A stretch of 64,000 bases of DNA from the IMG/VR virus record IMGVR_UViG_3300047095_000811, positions 1 through 64,000 of that record; one strand, written 5' to 3'. The position numbers and the translations under genes are program-made. The notes under the pieces are model-generated. The model saw only the letters and a program-made list of their open reading frames with translations, did not search any database and was not told the DNA's origin. Below, piece by piece: positions 7,276 to 15,026 of this stretch (positions within the stretch are counted from its first letter, which is position 1; the number at the start of each line of letters is the position of its first letter). The stretch comes from a virus.

Positions 7276-7809
7276 TTAACGTTCGTCGTTGACCGTCATT
7301 TCGGTCGAGTTGATGACGTCCCAGAGATTTTCTCCGGGCTTGGCCTTGATGGTGAGCTGGCTGTAGCCGTCGTCGAAGGCTATGACCTCGACGCACTGGA
7401 ACAGGTGTCCGTACCGCGCTTCTGCAACCCTGCGGATCATCTCCGGAAGATTCTCCTCTCCGGGGATGGCGATCGGGTAGAACTGGAGGTAGGCGTGGTC
7501 CTCCCCGTAGTACACGAACTCCGTGTTCTCGAAGCGGATGGGGATGCATGCGTAGTACTCGCCGGTGGACTCTTCGAAGATGAACTTCGTCTCGCCCTCG
7601 GGAGGCTGCGCCACGTTCACGGACTGGATTGTGCAGTTCTCGTCCCCGGTCGCCCCGCAGAAGGCGATGGCGATGTCGCTCCGTACGCCGTTCTCGTCGA
7701 AGCAGTTCGTGTCGGAACCCTTGCGGGCCTCGTAAGCGAGCTGCTGGTCGGTGGTGGCGAAACCTTGGGTCTTGGCTTCGTTCCAGGCCACGTAGAATTT
7801 CTCAGGCAT
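7276..7809 (-). CDS. Hypothetical protein (177 aa)
   Basis: Starts at ATG 7809 after ACAAGGAGAACGAAA; a longer frame reading into the previous gene is rejected. Begins MPEKFYVAWNEAK and contains a beta-rich centre (TKFIFEESTGEYYACIPIRF). No family recognised. It overlaps the upstream 87-residue gene by 8 bases and precedes rtcB by 13, so the three form one operon. Confidence 0.75.
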   Translation of the reverse strand: MPEKFYVAWNEAKTQGFATTDQQLAYEARKGSDTNCFDENGVRSDIAIAFCGATGDENCTIQSVNVAQPPEGETKFIFEESTGEYYACIPIRFENTEFVYYGEDHAYLQFYPIAIPGEENLPEMIRRVAEARYGHLFQCVEVIAFDDGYSQLTIKAKPGENLWDVINSTEMTVNDER

Positions 7810-8065
7810 TTTCGTTCTCCTTGTCAAATTCCTGACGAGCAACCAGCAATCCGGTGCTCTCGAACGCGTCATTGAACTCGATGCGCTGGTACTCGATCCT
7901 CTTGGAGGATTCGATTCGATGTCGCAGCAAGCTGAGAGCGTGGTCGATTCCTTTGAACGCCACGGTCTTGTCCATCATTCGACGGGCGTAAGTCTCTTTT
8001 GCTTCGTCCTCGGTCATGTCGAGGAAGCAGAGGAAGCCGATCTTGGTGATGCTGTGCTTCTTCAT
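7802..8065 (-). CDS. Hypothetical protein (87 aa)
   Basis: Starts at ATG 8065 after GGAAGGAGAAAGA. A helical, basic protein (TYARRMMDKTVAFKGIDHAL). Its 3' end overlaps the next start by 8 bases, which suggests coupled translation. Function unknown. Confidence 0.7.
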   Translation of the reverse strand: MKKHSITKIGFLCFLDMTEDEAKETYARRMMDKTVAFKGIDHALSLLRHRIESSKRIEYQRIEFNDAFESTGLLVARQEFDKENENA

Positions 8066-8080
8066 TCTTTCTCCTTCCAA

Positions 8081-8110
8081 AAAATAAGGCGGGTCCTTTC
8101 GGAGCCCGCC
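8081..8110 (-). terminator. Intrinsic terminator after the 551-residue gene
   Basis: Hairpin GGCGGGCTCC/GGACCCGCC with a GAAA-type loop is followed on the minus strand by TTATTTTTTGG. Confidence 0.85.
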
Positions 8111-8132
8111 TCTGATTACTTCACTTCAACGA

Positions 8133-9788
8133 TCAGTCCCAGCGGTCGATGCGGTAGATCTCGGTGCCGATCTCGGTAGTGACCCGGACGGTGATGTCGG
8201 GATCCTTGCCGTTCGAGGTGATCTTCACGCCGGAAGCCAGCTGCTCTTCCGGTGCCTGCTCCAGCGGGGTGCTGCGGGAGAAGGACTCGATTGTCGCACG
8301 GATCTCGTGGAACTCCTTGCGGAGCGTCTCCGGGAACAGAGCGACGGAGCCACCGTTTTCGTCCTTAGCGCCGCGCAGTACCAGAAGGGCTCCCTCCCCC
8401 TGATGCTTGAAGTTTTCGCCACTCCACATGTTCGGTTGCGGCAGGATGGCCTCCACCGGAACATAGAAGCCGGACGGCAGGTGCCAGCGGGATGCCGGGG
8501 AGCCGCCCACGTAGAGGTACCACGACGCCGGGTTGCGGGCCTCGTCCAGATCCCACTGAAGGATCGGAGGGGCGTCCTTGTCGGAGGCGGTCACGAGAGC
8601 GCAGTAGTTGTCGTTGTGCTTCTTGGTGAGAAGCTCGATGCTCTGGGCCTTCGGCAGCACGACACGGACGAACTTGTCCCATGTGATGTCCTTCTTCGGG
8701 ACGTTCATCTGGGGCGGGACTTCCTGACGCTGGTCCTTGGTCTTCAGGTGGCCGAAGACGGAGTCTCCCGACTGCGCCTTCTGCTTGGGCTGCGGGCGCT
8801 CCCAGATCGCGTGTTGACGGACTTCGGAGAGGGCTGCGAAGCGACGGCGGAGCGACTGGCGCACACCGAGCTTCTCGACGATCTCTTCTGCCCGCTTCAC
8901 GTTACCGGAAGAGGGAAGAGCCTGCGGGCGTTGGTAGACTTCGCCGCGCATCTTGTCGTCGAAGCGGCGCTTGACCTGATCGAACGACATCCCGGCTGCG
9001 ATGTCCTCCAGCAGGGTTCCGATCACGCCGGAGCGCGGGTGGCAGAAGCCAGCCGGTGCCAGTGCGATCTTCTTCCACAGCAGGTTGGCGGTGCGCTTGC
9101 CCTTCTTCGAAGCCTTGATCTTGTGCAGATCTGCCAGGAACTGAGCGCCGCCGATGATCTTCTCGGAGCGGTACAGCTCGTTGCCTTCGAGGAGCTGGAG
9201 GGCGACCTTGACGTGCTCCGCCTTGAACTCGCTCAGGGCGACCATCAGGTTCTTGTAGTCCTCCTTCTTCTCCGCCATCACCTGATAGGGAGTCTTCAGG
9301 CGGTCGCGATTGGCCGGGAGATAAGACGGGGTGACCTTGTAGTGCGTCCAAGCCGCACCGGAGCCCATCGTGTTGCTCCAGGTCTTCTCTTGGTAGGAGA
9401 AGACGCCGGTCACCTTGGCGTCCCGCACCGCCTCGCGGACGGCGGCGATCGGAGCCTCGTAGATGCCGCTGGCGGTGGTGGGCCACACAGCAGGTTCCGT
9501 GTCGCCAGAATCGTTCACGAAAACCAGATTGCCGTAGTTGCGGAAGTACTGCTTGCAACAGTTGCAGTTGTGGATCTGACGCTGGGCGGGATCCTCGAAG
9601 GCGTTCAGGTAGATCTGGAACAGCTCGTCGCCGGAGACGTCCGTCGTGAAGGCGACCGGAGTTGCGTTCTTGGCGCGGTACTCGTCGGTGCGGTTGTTGA
9701 AGTGGTTCTGGGCTTGAGCCACCAGAGAGTCGAATGCGCGGGCGTCGTGCTCGCTGTTGGAACCGTTTGCGTGCAGGGAAGTTTGCAT
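8133..9788 (-). CDS. Large conserved-looking protein of unknown function (551 aa)
   Basis: Starts at ATG 9788 after a CGAAAGGTAACACC site. A HNCNCCKQYFRNYGNLVFVN segment (about 73-92) is cysteine-rich and may bind metal. A helical middle with many Lys/Arg follows (about 200-330), then a Pro/Gln linker (RPQPKQKAQSGD). The C-terminal part is beta-rich (residues about 400-551: ILQWDLDEARNPASWYLYVG, ALLVLRGAKD). No membrane segments. Probably an intracellular protein of some abundance, since it stands as a monocistronic unit with its own terminator. I do not recognise the family. Confidence 0.8.
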   Translation of the reverse strand: MQTSLHANGSNSEHDARAFDSLVAQAQNHFNNRTDEYRAKNATPVAFTTDVSGDELFQIYLNAFEDPAQRQIHNCNCCKQYFRNYGNLVFVNDSGDTEPAVWPTTASGIYEAPIAAVREAVRDAKVTGVFSYQEKTWSNTMGSGAAWTHYKVTPSYLPANRDRLKTPYQVMAEKKEDYKNLMVALSEFKAEHVKVALQLLEGNELYRSEKIIGGAQFLADLHKIKASKKGKRTANLLWKKIALAPAGFCHPRSGVIGTLLEDIAAGMSFDQVKRRFDDKMRGEVYQRPQALPSSGNVKRAEEIVEKLGVRQSLRRRFAALSEVRQHAIWERPQPKQKAQSGDSVFGHLKTKDQRQEVPPQMNVPKKDITWDKFVRVVLPKAQSIELLTKKHNDNYCALVTASDKDAPPILQWDLDEARNPASWYLYVGGSPASRWHLPSGFYVPVEAILPQPNMWSGENFKHQGEGALLVLRGAKDENGGSVALFPETLRKEFHEIRATIESFSRSTPLEQAPEEQLASGVKITSNGKDPDITVRVTTEIGTEIYRIDRWD

Positions 9789-9842
9789 GGTGTTACCTTT
9801 CGGTGTTGTGGCCTCTTGGCCGGATTTGATTAGAGAACGGGA

Positions 9843-10202
9843 TCAGACGGTCCCGAAGTGCTTTTCTTCGTACGCCACGGTGCCGTGGACGTTGCTCATG
9901 ACTGCATTCTCGGTCCGCTCGAAGATCGATCGGCGAACGTCGTACGGGAAGGGAAGCTCGTAACGATTCACCCAGAGTCCGTCGATGTAGACGTAGCTGT
10001 AGATGTCGTTCTCGTACATAACCCTCCCGGTCGGGGAGACTTTGCGGCGGTGGTCGATGGCCTTGAACGGGATATCGCCGCTCTTGAAGTACTCGATCAG
10101 AGGCTCGCAGTCGCCTTGCTTGAATCGCTCGATGAGCTTGTCCTCTTCGGACCCTCCACCGAGACGAGAGAGAAACCTGTTGAAGATTCCCTTGATTGTC
10201 AT
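9843..10202 (-). CDS. Hypothetical protein (119 aa), coupled to a small membrane protein
   Basis: Start at ATG 10202, which overlaps the stop of the upstream 52-residue gene in an ATGA; the longer frame to 10427 is rejected. Begins MTIKGIFNRFLSRLGG, an amphipathic basic helix, followed by a helical and then aromatic segment (DIYSYVYIDGLWVNRYELPF). No clear family. With the 52-residue protein and the SleB-type hydrolase it could belong to a lysis or envelope cluster (inference from position). Confidence 0.75.
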   Translation of the reverse strand: MTIKGIFNRFLSRLGGGSEEDKLIERFKQGDCEPLIEYFKSGDIPFKAIDHRRKVSPTGRVMYENDIYSYVYIDGLWVNRYELPFPYDVRRSIFERTENAVMSNVHGTVAYEEKHFGTV

Positions 10203-10357
10203 TCCTTCTTTCCTTTCTTTGCTTCGAAGATAGCAAAGATTTTCATCACAGCCGCGAAGGCCACGACGATCACGACGGCTACCAGCTCCATGCCGGACGG
10301 TTCGTTCGCTACTGGCACTGCGAGAGCCTTGCCGATGGTTTCTAGTGTTGCTTCCAT
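10199..10357 (-). CDS. Tiny single-span membrane protein (52 aa)
   Basis: ATG at 10357 with a GGAAAGATTG site. After a short N-terminal region, one hydrophobic helix (ELVAVVIVVAFAAVMKIFAI, about 24-43) is followed by a basic tail (EAKKGKKE). Stop TGA overlaps the next ATG. The location directly after the SleB-type hydrolase, and the single span plus charged tail, fit a small holin or an anchor subunit, but many phage micro-proteins look like this. Confidence 0.75.
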   Translation of the reverse strand: MEATLETIGKALAVPVANEPSGMELVAVVIVVAFAAVMKIFAIFEAKKGKKE

Positions 10358-10366
10358 CAATCTTTC

Positions 10367-10957
10367 CTATGCGTTGTAGAATATGTGGCGTCCGATCTGG
10401 ACTGCCACCTTCATGGACGAAGCCCACTTCGGGGCGACGTAGTCGGTGTGGTAGTACACGGACTGGGCGAGTCCGCGCACCCGATGGCCCGACAGGTAAG
10501 CCTTGACGGCTTCGACGGACTCATCCCACAGTTTCCCTTTCGGGACGGAATACTTCTTGGACTTGTAGAGAGTCCAGCTGAACTGGGCTTTCGAGTACAC
10601 GACGTCGCACACCTTCTTGCCCCATTCTCCGCTCTCCACCCGGTTCATCGTGACTTGGGCCACGGCAACCATCCCTACGAAGCCCTCTACTCCCGCCTCG
10701 TGGAAGACGTTTCTGGCGAGGCACTCGAACTCCTGCTTCGACAGCCGCAGCACCTTCTTCACTCGGTACGTGGTTGCCTCCTTCTTAGGTCGAGGAGCTT
10801 CCCGGACGACGGCTTGTTGGACGGGCCGCTGGATGACCCCGGACGATTCCCTCGGAGAAGGATCCTTTGCAGCGTTTCCCATCAGAGAGAAGAAAGTGAC
10901 GAAGAACCCTACTGCTATTGACCCCGCTACGGCCAACATGTTTTTCCCGTGTTGCAT
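10367..10957 (-). CDS. SleB-type cell-wall hydrolase with N-terminal membrane anchor
   Basis: 196 residues, start ATG 10957 after AAAGAAAGGATTACC. Residues about 8-26 are a hydrophobic helix (AVAGSIAVGFFVTFF) acting as signal or anchor, then a Pro/Lys linker. Residues about 77-196 match the Hydrolase_2 (SleB/CwlJ) domain: CLARNVFHEAGVEGFVGM holds the HEA catalytic Glu, followed by VAVAQVTMNRVESGEW and VCDVVYSKAQFSW. Members cleave peptidoglycan glycan strands. Followed 10 bases later by the 52-residue membrane protein. Likely acts in the periplasm during lysis or wall remodelling; other lytic enzymes sit at 54268 and in the hub gene. Confidence 0.85.
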   Translation of the reverse strand: MQHGKNMLAVAGSIAVGFFVTFFSLMGNAAKDPSPRESSGVIQRPVQQAVVREAPRPKKEATTYRVKKVLRLSKQEFECLARNVFHEAGVEGFVGMVAVAQVTMNRVESGEWGKKVCDVVYSKAQFSWTLYKSKKYSVPKGKLWDESVEAVKAYLSGHRVRGLAQSVYYHTDYVAPKWASSMKVAVQIGRHIFYNA

Positions 10958-10985
10958 GGTAATCCTTTCTTTATAAGTCTTTTAT

Positions 10986-11000
10986 CACGATAATGATATA
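10986..11000 (-). promoter_or_regulatory. Phage promoter motif (TATATCATTATCGTG)
   Basis: Match to the 15-base consensus, 28 bases upstream of the SleB-type gene start at 10957. Confidence 0.65.
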
Positions 11001-11043
11001 TCGGTAGTCTTACGACGGATGCGGTTTCCGCCTTCGGATCACA

Positions 11044-11086
11044 AGAAAAGAAAGGTGGGAAGGGAACCTTTCGGCTCCCTTCCCGG
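11044..11086 (-). terminator. Intrinsic terminator after the 377-residue gene
   Basis: Stem GGAAGGGAGCC/GGTTCCCTTCC with a GAAA loop is followed on the minus strand by CACCTTTCTTTTC. Confidence 0.85.
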
Positions 11087-11090
11087 TGGT

Positions 11091-12224
11091 TTACCTCTTA
11101 GTCGCTTTGCGCGACTTCTTCCAGACGGCGTTGATTCCGTCCTTGCCCTCTTCGTTCTGAACTATCTCGAAGCCCTGAGCGCGAAGCCAACGCTTCATCC
11201 AGCTGATCTTGTCCACGTTCTTGCCGCGTTCTTCGCAATACTTGGCATAACGCTTGCGGAACTCTTCGAGCGAGATGAACCCGAACATGTCGCCGTCCAC
11301 GAACTCACGGCAGAAGTTCTTCATCAGAGTCTGACGAGCGCCGGGTCCGTACGAGTTGCCGTCGTCCTCTTCTTCCTCGATCACCCCGGCCTTGGCCGCA
11401 GTGCCGCGAATCAGAGATTCGAGCTCTGCTACCCGTTTCTCCAGCTTGTCGACCTTAGCCTTCGTCTCGCGGAATTCGACGTTGTGTCCGTCGAGTATCT
11501 TGATGCGGACGAGATGCTTGATCTCCAGCACCTGAAGCACGTCGGAAACCACCTCCGGATAGAGCTCTTCCATCCACTTCGGAGGACGGTTGATGTACGC
11601 GTCCGGCTCGAAGTGACGCTTCTCCCAGCTGGTGTGGAGACCAGCGTAGTGGAGAGACTTGTGGAAGTGCCCCTTGATGTCGATCTCTTCCTCGATCTTA
11701 CCTTCTTTCAGGTCGGCGAAGACCATGCGATTCAGGCGGCGAAGGAACTTCGTGTAGAGATCCTTGTGCAGCTCGAAGTGCTCTCGACTCTCGTTCCGGG
11801 TGTTCGGCTCGTCGGAGACGCGCTGCACCCCGGTCTTGCGGGTCACGTTGCTGCGAGAGTAGACCGCCGTCTTGTTGTAGCACTTCGCATGCTCGTCGCA
11901 GTACTTCGACTTCAAGGCGTCGTCGAACTGCTCCACCTGCTCCTGAGTGAGCACCAGCTTCGGGTGGGAGTCGATGAAGTCCCACAGGCGCTTGCGTCCA
12001 TAGAAGCTCCAGGACGACGGGTAGCAGTACGTCTCCCGCTCCGTGGGGAAGGGACTTTTCCCGCTGCCGTTGTCGATCCCGGCGATGATGTCGCGAGTGA
12101 CATCGGTCACCTTCCTCGGTTCCGGCCAGTGGCGGCTCTCCCGATTCACATAGTCTATGAAACGCTGGATGAACTCATCATAGCACTTCGTCGCCCTCAT
12201 TGTTTCTTCGGATACTGCAGACAT
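11091..12224 (-). CDS. Hypothetical protein with coiled coil and C-terminal helical domain (377 aa)
   Basis: Starts at ATG 12224 after AAGGAGAAAGAAGAG. The N-terminal 230 residues are unassigned, with several conserved-looking aromatic and Cys positions (KYCDEHAKCYNK). Residues about 248-275 form a short coiled coil (AKVDKLEKRVAELESLIRG). An acidic linker EEEEDD leads to a C-terminal segment (FGFISLEEFRKRYAKYCEER, then KRWLRAQGFEIV and a final basic stretch), which resembles the winged-helix tail of phage replication or regulatory proteins. That reading is weak. Confidence 0.75.
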   Translation of the reverse strand: MSAVSEETMRATKCYDEFIQRFIDYVNRESRHWPEPRKVTDVTRDIIAGIDNGSGKSPFPTERETYCYPSSWSFYGRKRLWDFIDSHPKLVLTQEQVEQFDDALKSKYCDEHAKCYNKTAVYSRSNVTRKTGVQRVSDEPNTRNESREHFELHKDLYTKFLRRLNRMVFADLKEGKIEEEIDIKGHFHKSLHYAGLHTSWEKRHFEPDAYINRPPKWMEELYPEVVSDVLQVLEIKHLVRIKILDGHNVEFRETKAKVDKLEKRVAELESLIRGTAAKAGVIEEEEDDGNSYGPGARQTLMKNFCREFVDGDMFGFISLEEFRKRYAKYCEERGKNVDKISWMKRWLRAQGFEIVQNEEGKDGINAVWKKSRKATKR

Positions 12225-12296
12225 CTCTTCTTTCTCCTTATGAAATAGACGCAGGAGAACTCGGTCCTCCTACATCATGGTGTTGCAATTTCTCGA

Positions 12297-12938
12297 TTAC
12301 GCTACTTCCTTTTCGTCATCCCACTCCTTGTGTCCGACCTTGGGCTTCATCTGCTGCCAGTAGTGACCGCAGATCTCCCTGCCGAGCATGGTCACGCGGC
12401 TCGGCTCAGCCCAGTCGGCAGAATTCCCGAGCGCGAAGTCAAGGCTTTCTTGCGATAGCCCCAGACGGTTAGCTTCCGCTATCGCGTCCATCATGGTCGG
12501 AAAACTCCTCGTTCCCCAGATGGAGTGCGACCGGATTCCGGGGATCCCGATGCCGACGAGCTCCCAGACGCACTGCTGGACGGGGTTTCCTTCGAGGTCT
12601 TTGGTGATCGCGTGGACTGGACCGTAGCATCCATCGGAGATTTGCCTTTCGGGCATGACCTCGACCAGACCGAGGCGCTCCTTGGCTTCCTCGAACCAAT
12701 CGGAGTTTTCCAAGCAGCCCCCTCCGGTGCAGGACCACTCTCCGAACGGAGTTCCTATCGAGGAAGGACCGCCGTAGTAGTGGATCAGGACGAGACCGTC
12801 CAAGGTTGTCCCGTAGTACGGGTTCGGGCGCTCATTCAGACGCGGAATGAGGCCGGACAAGTTGCAGAGCCATTCGCGGATGGTCTTCGCCTGACGGATC
12901 ATCTCAACGTCAGCTACAATTTCATGCATGGTGCGCAT
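12297..12938 (-). CDS. Hypothetical protein (213 aa)
   Basis: Starts at ATG 12938, 6 bases after AAGGAG. It contains a Gly/Tyr-rich region (LVLIHYYGGPSSIGTPFG, about 49-66), a Cys pair (CTGGGC), and a Trp-rich C-terminal part. Soluble, no recognisable domain. Sits 10 bases after the 71-residue gene on the same strand and ends before a weak AGGAG/CTCCT hairpin at 12253-12271. Confidence 0.75.
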   Translation of the reverse strand: MRTMHEIVADVEMIRQAKTIREWLCNLSGLIPRLNERPNPYYGTTLDGLVLIHYYGGPSSIGTPFGEWSCTGGGCLENSDWFEEAKERLGLVEVMPERQISDGCYGPVHAITKDLEGNPVQQCVWELVGIGIPGIRSHSIWGTRSFPTMMDAIAEANRLGLSQESLDFALGNSADWAEPSRVTMLGREICGHYWQQMKPKVGHKEWDDEKEVA

Positions 12939-12948
12939 TCTACTCTCC

Positions 12949-13164
12949 TTAGATACTCAAGTTGGTGGTTGCGATCCCGAGCCTGTTGCAGATCGACTTT
13001 GCCTCTTTGCGGGCGGCGTAGCGGGTGACGTGCTCCCCATCGACCTTTTTCGATCCGATGACGTCGTACAGGTCAGGACCGACCTGCTCGACCATGATGA
13101 TCGAAGCAGTGAAGACGCCAGCAGCCTGAGCGGTCTCGGAGGTAACGATAAAACCCATTGCCAT
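12949..13164 (-). CDS. Small hypothetical protein (71 aa)
   Basis: First gene of a leftward unit, ATG 13164 after GAAAGGAAAATCGAA. Contains a beta-rich core (GVFTASIIMVEQVGPDLYDV) and a basic helix (YAARKEAKSICNRLG). Promoter motif at 13214-13228 and a GATGCC/GGCATC leader hairpin (13192-13197 with 13204-13209) precede it. Function unknown. Confidence 0.7.
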   Translation of the reverse strand: MAMGFIVTSETAQAAGVFTASIIMVEQVGPDLYDVIGSKKVDGEHVTRYAARKEAKSICNRLGIATTNLSI

Positions 13165-13213
13165 TTCGATTTTCCTTTCGGTTGAAAATATGATGCCTAT
13201 AATGGCATCGGTT

Positions 13214-13228
13214 CATGGAAATTATATA
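13214..13228 (-). promoter_or_regulatory. Phage promoter motif (TATATAATTTCCATG)
   Basis: Variant of the 15-base motif (CATG for CGTG), 50 bases upstream of ATG 13164, in the gap between divergent units. No second copy in the rightward sense is obvious, so the promoter of the porin island is unassigned. Confidence 0.55.
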
Positions 13229-13306
13229 TACGGAGCATCGGCACAAATTCGGTAAAAATCTTCCATCGGGAAAGAACATTACATTAGTTCTCCGATGAGG
13301 TTTAAT

Positions 13307-13744
13307 ATGAGATACGTAGTGATAGCTCTGCTCTCGATGGCGCTGATGGCGTTTGGGGGCAATGTGAGCGCACAAACCATCAGCGTTATCGTGAACTCCA
13401 AGGTCGAAGTGAAAGAGATGACCATACAGGAGCTCCAAGAAGTGTTCACCCTGAAGAGAGGGTATTGGAGGAACGGCTCCAGAGTGAAGATCTTCATCAT
13501 GCCGAGCGACTCCATCACCGCTCGCCGCTTCATCGTCGAGGTCCTGCAGCTCTCCCCTGCAATGTACTTTGATCTGATCGAAAGCGCGTATGCGATGGGG
13601 AAGTCCAATATCCCAACTACCGTCCCTAGGGCGGAGACTGTGATTATCAAAGTGATGATCACGCCGGGGGGCATCGGCTACACTGATATCCCTGAGAGCA
13701 AGTTGAACGTTGACAACGTCACAGTCATCAAGGTGATGCCATGA
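13307..13744 (+). CDS. Exported PstS-like periplasmic protein, half-length
   Basis: 145 residues. Start chosen at ATG 13307 (AGGT 6 bases upstream); ATG 13295 is an alternative adding MRFN. A signal peptide (RYVVIALLSMALMAFGGNVS, cleavage after SA) is followed by a mature domain. The mature part contains VIVNSKVEVKEMTIQELQEV, FTLKRGYWRNGSRVKIFIMP and a late GGIGYTD loop, the pattern of small phosphate-type substrate-binding proteins that keep one lobe of the PstS fold. Its stop overlaps the porin start (ATGA), so the pair is co-translated. In bacteria such small proteins sit beside porins, so this looks like an acquired envelope module. Ligand unknown. Confidence 0.7.
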   Translation: MRYVVIALLSMALMAFGGNVSAQTISVIVNSKVEVKEMTIQELQEVFTLKRGYWRNGSRVKIFIMPSDSITARRFIVEVLQLSPAMYFDLIESAYAMGKSNIPTTVPRAETVIIKVMITPGGIGYTDIPESKLNVDNVTVIKVMP

Positions 13745-14976
13745 GAACGATACTTACATTCATTGCCGCCGTGCTGGCGGTGCCAGCAGCCAATGCAGAG
13801 GAGCCTCCGGCTTACGAGGTTCCCTCATTCACTTACATGGGCTACATCTCGCAGTCTTGGGTCAAGACGAGTGCGAACAACGTCGGTGGGAACTCCTCTT
13901 CAAAGTGGGGTTCCCTCGACAAACGTGAGATTGGAATGCTTGCTTCGTATTCCGTCAATGATAATCTGGATGTCAGAGGAATGGCCTCCTACGAGCGGTA
14001 CGGAGAGCAGATCGACCGCTTCAAGGTGAACTATGCTCTTGCCGATCTACACGACTCCAGCGAGACTGGGAGGGTGACCTACGGGGCCAGAGTCGGGCGC
14101 ATCAAGCTAGGAATGGGCACGATGAACGACACCAGAGAGAACCCGGTCCTCCGAGATCTAGACTTTGCACCGCAGGGACTGTACCGTGACCAGTTCCGCG
14201 ACATGGCGACGATGGGCGACGGGGCGCAACTGTACGTGTCTCATGCCTTCGACAACGGTAAGCTCTTCACCGTCGAGTACGGGCAGGTCAGGCCGATCAT
14301 CAGCAGCGACGACCAAGACGACGTTGTGAACGTCTTGTTCAACATACCGCAAAACAGCGGGAAGATCGACAACTCGGACAGCAAGATCAAGACCCTCAGC
14401 CTGCAGTACGCCGTGCCAGCCAGCGGGTGGATCTTCAGATACGACAGAGTCTCAATGGACTACTCATACGTCGCTAACCCCGCTTCGATCTATTCTCGCT
14501 TTGTTCCCTCTGGACAGATGGAGACGACCGTCAACTACTACTCCGCTCGCAAGTACTTCATGAACGGAGTGGACATAACTGGCGAAGTCATCAAAGTGGA
14601 TCGCAGAAAACCGCTGTGGGACAAGGTTCTGGAAGGACGCGGGTACGGAGACCCGTATGCCTTTAGCGTCTTGGTCAGGTATAAGCCTGACGAACGCTGG
14701 ACGCTCTACGGGAACTACAACGCTTGGTACACTGACATCAACGACAGGAGTGGAGAGAAGCATGGTTCCATACCGGGCAACGCCCCGGCTTCCCGGTACC
14801 GCTATCAAGACTTCAACGTTGGGTTCAAGTACAACTCCAGAGACCATTGGATCTACCGTATGAGCTTCCACGCAATCAGAGGCACCAACACCCTCAGCCT
14901 CGACGATAACCCGTCCATGATCTCCCAGAAGGACAGGTACAACATGGTGACCGCCTCCATCACATACGCCTTCTGA
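13741..14976 (+). CDS. Outer-membrane porin-like beta-barrel protein
   Basis: 411 residues. Signal peptide MRTILTFIAAVLAVPAANA, mature start EEPPAY. The rest alternates polar and aromatic residues in barrel-type strands (SFTYMGYISQSWVKTSA, RVTYGARVGRIKLGMGT, DFNVGFKYNSRDHWIYRMSF), and the protein ends MVTASITYAF, with the terminal Phe used for BAM-dependent insertion. Length and ending fit a general porin of the gamma/beta-proteobacterial type. It is coupled to the upstream periplasmic protein and followed at once by a bidirectional terminator. A porin gene in a phage is rare; roles could include nutrient uptake in the infected cell or masking of receptors (both inference). Confidence 0.8.
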   Translation: MRTILTFIAAVLAVPAANAEEPPAYEVPSFTYMGYISQSWVKTSANNVGGNSSSKWGSLDKREIGMLASYSVNDNLDVRGMASYERYGEQIDRFKVNYALADLHDSSETGRVTYGARVGRIKLGMGTMNDTRENPVLRDLDFAPQGLYRDQFRDMATMGDGAQLYVSHAFDNGKLFTVEYGQVRPIISSDDQDDVVNVLFNIPQNSGKIDNSDSKIKTLSLQYAVPASGWIFRYDRVSMDYSYVANPASIYSRFVPSGQMETTVNYYSARKYFMNGVDITGEVIKVDRRKPLWDKVLEGRGYGDPYAFSVLVRYKPDERWTLYGNYNAWYTDINDRSGEKHGSIPGNAPASRYRYQDFNVGFKYNSRDHWIYRMSFHAIRGTNTLSLDDNPSMISQKDRYNMVTASITYAF

Positions 14977-14979
14977 AAA

Positions 14980-15018
14980 AAAGAAACCCCTATGCCCGCA
15001 AAGGCATAGGGGTTCTTT
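14980..15018. terminator. Bidirectional terminator between porin and nadV
   Basis: A 12-bp perfect stem (14985-14996 with 15003-15014, AACCCCTATGCC) with a CGCAAA loop has T-rich flanks on both strands. It lies between convergent genes. Confidence 0.9.
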
Positions 15019-15026
15019 ACTTGCGC

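Noticed and set aside
13295-13306. ATG 13295 as the start of the PstS-like protein
   Set aside because: It leaves the AGGT site inside the coding region; ATG 13307 is correctly spaced after it and gives a cleaner signal peptide. It remains an alternative.
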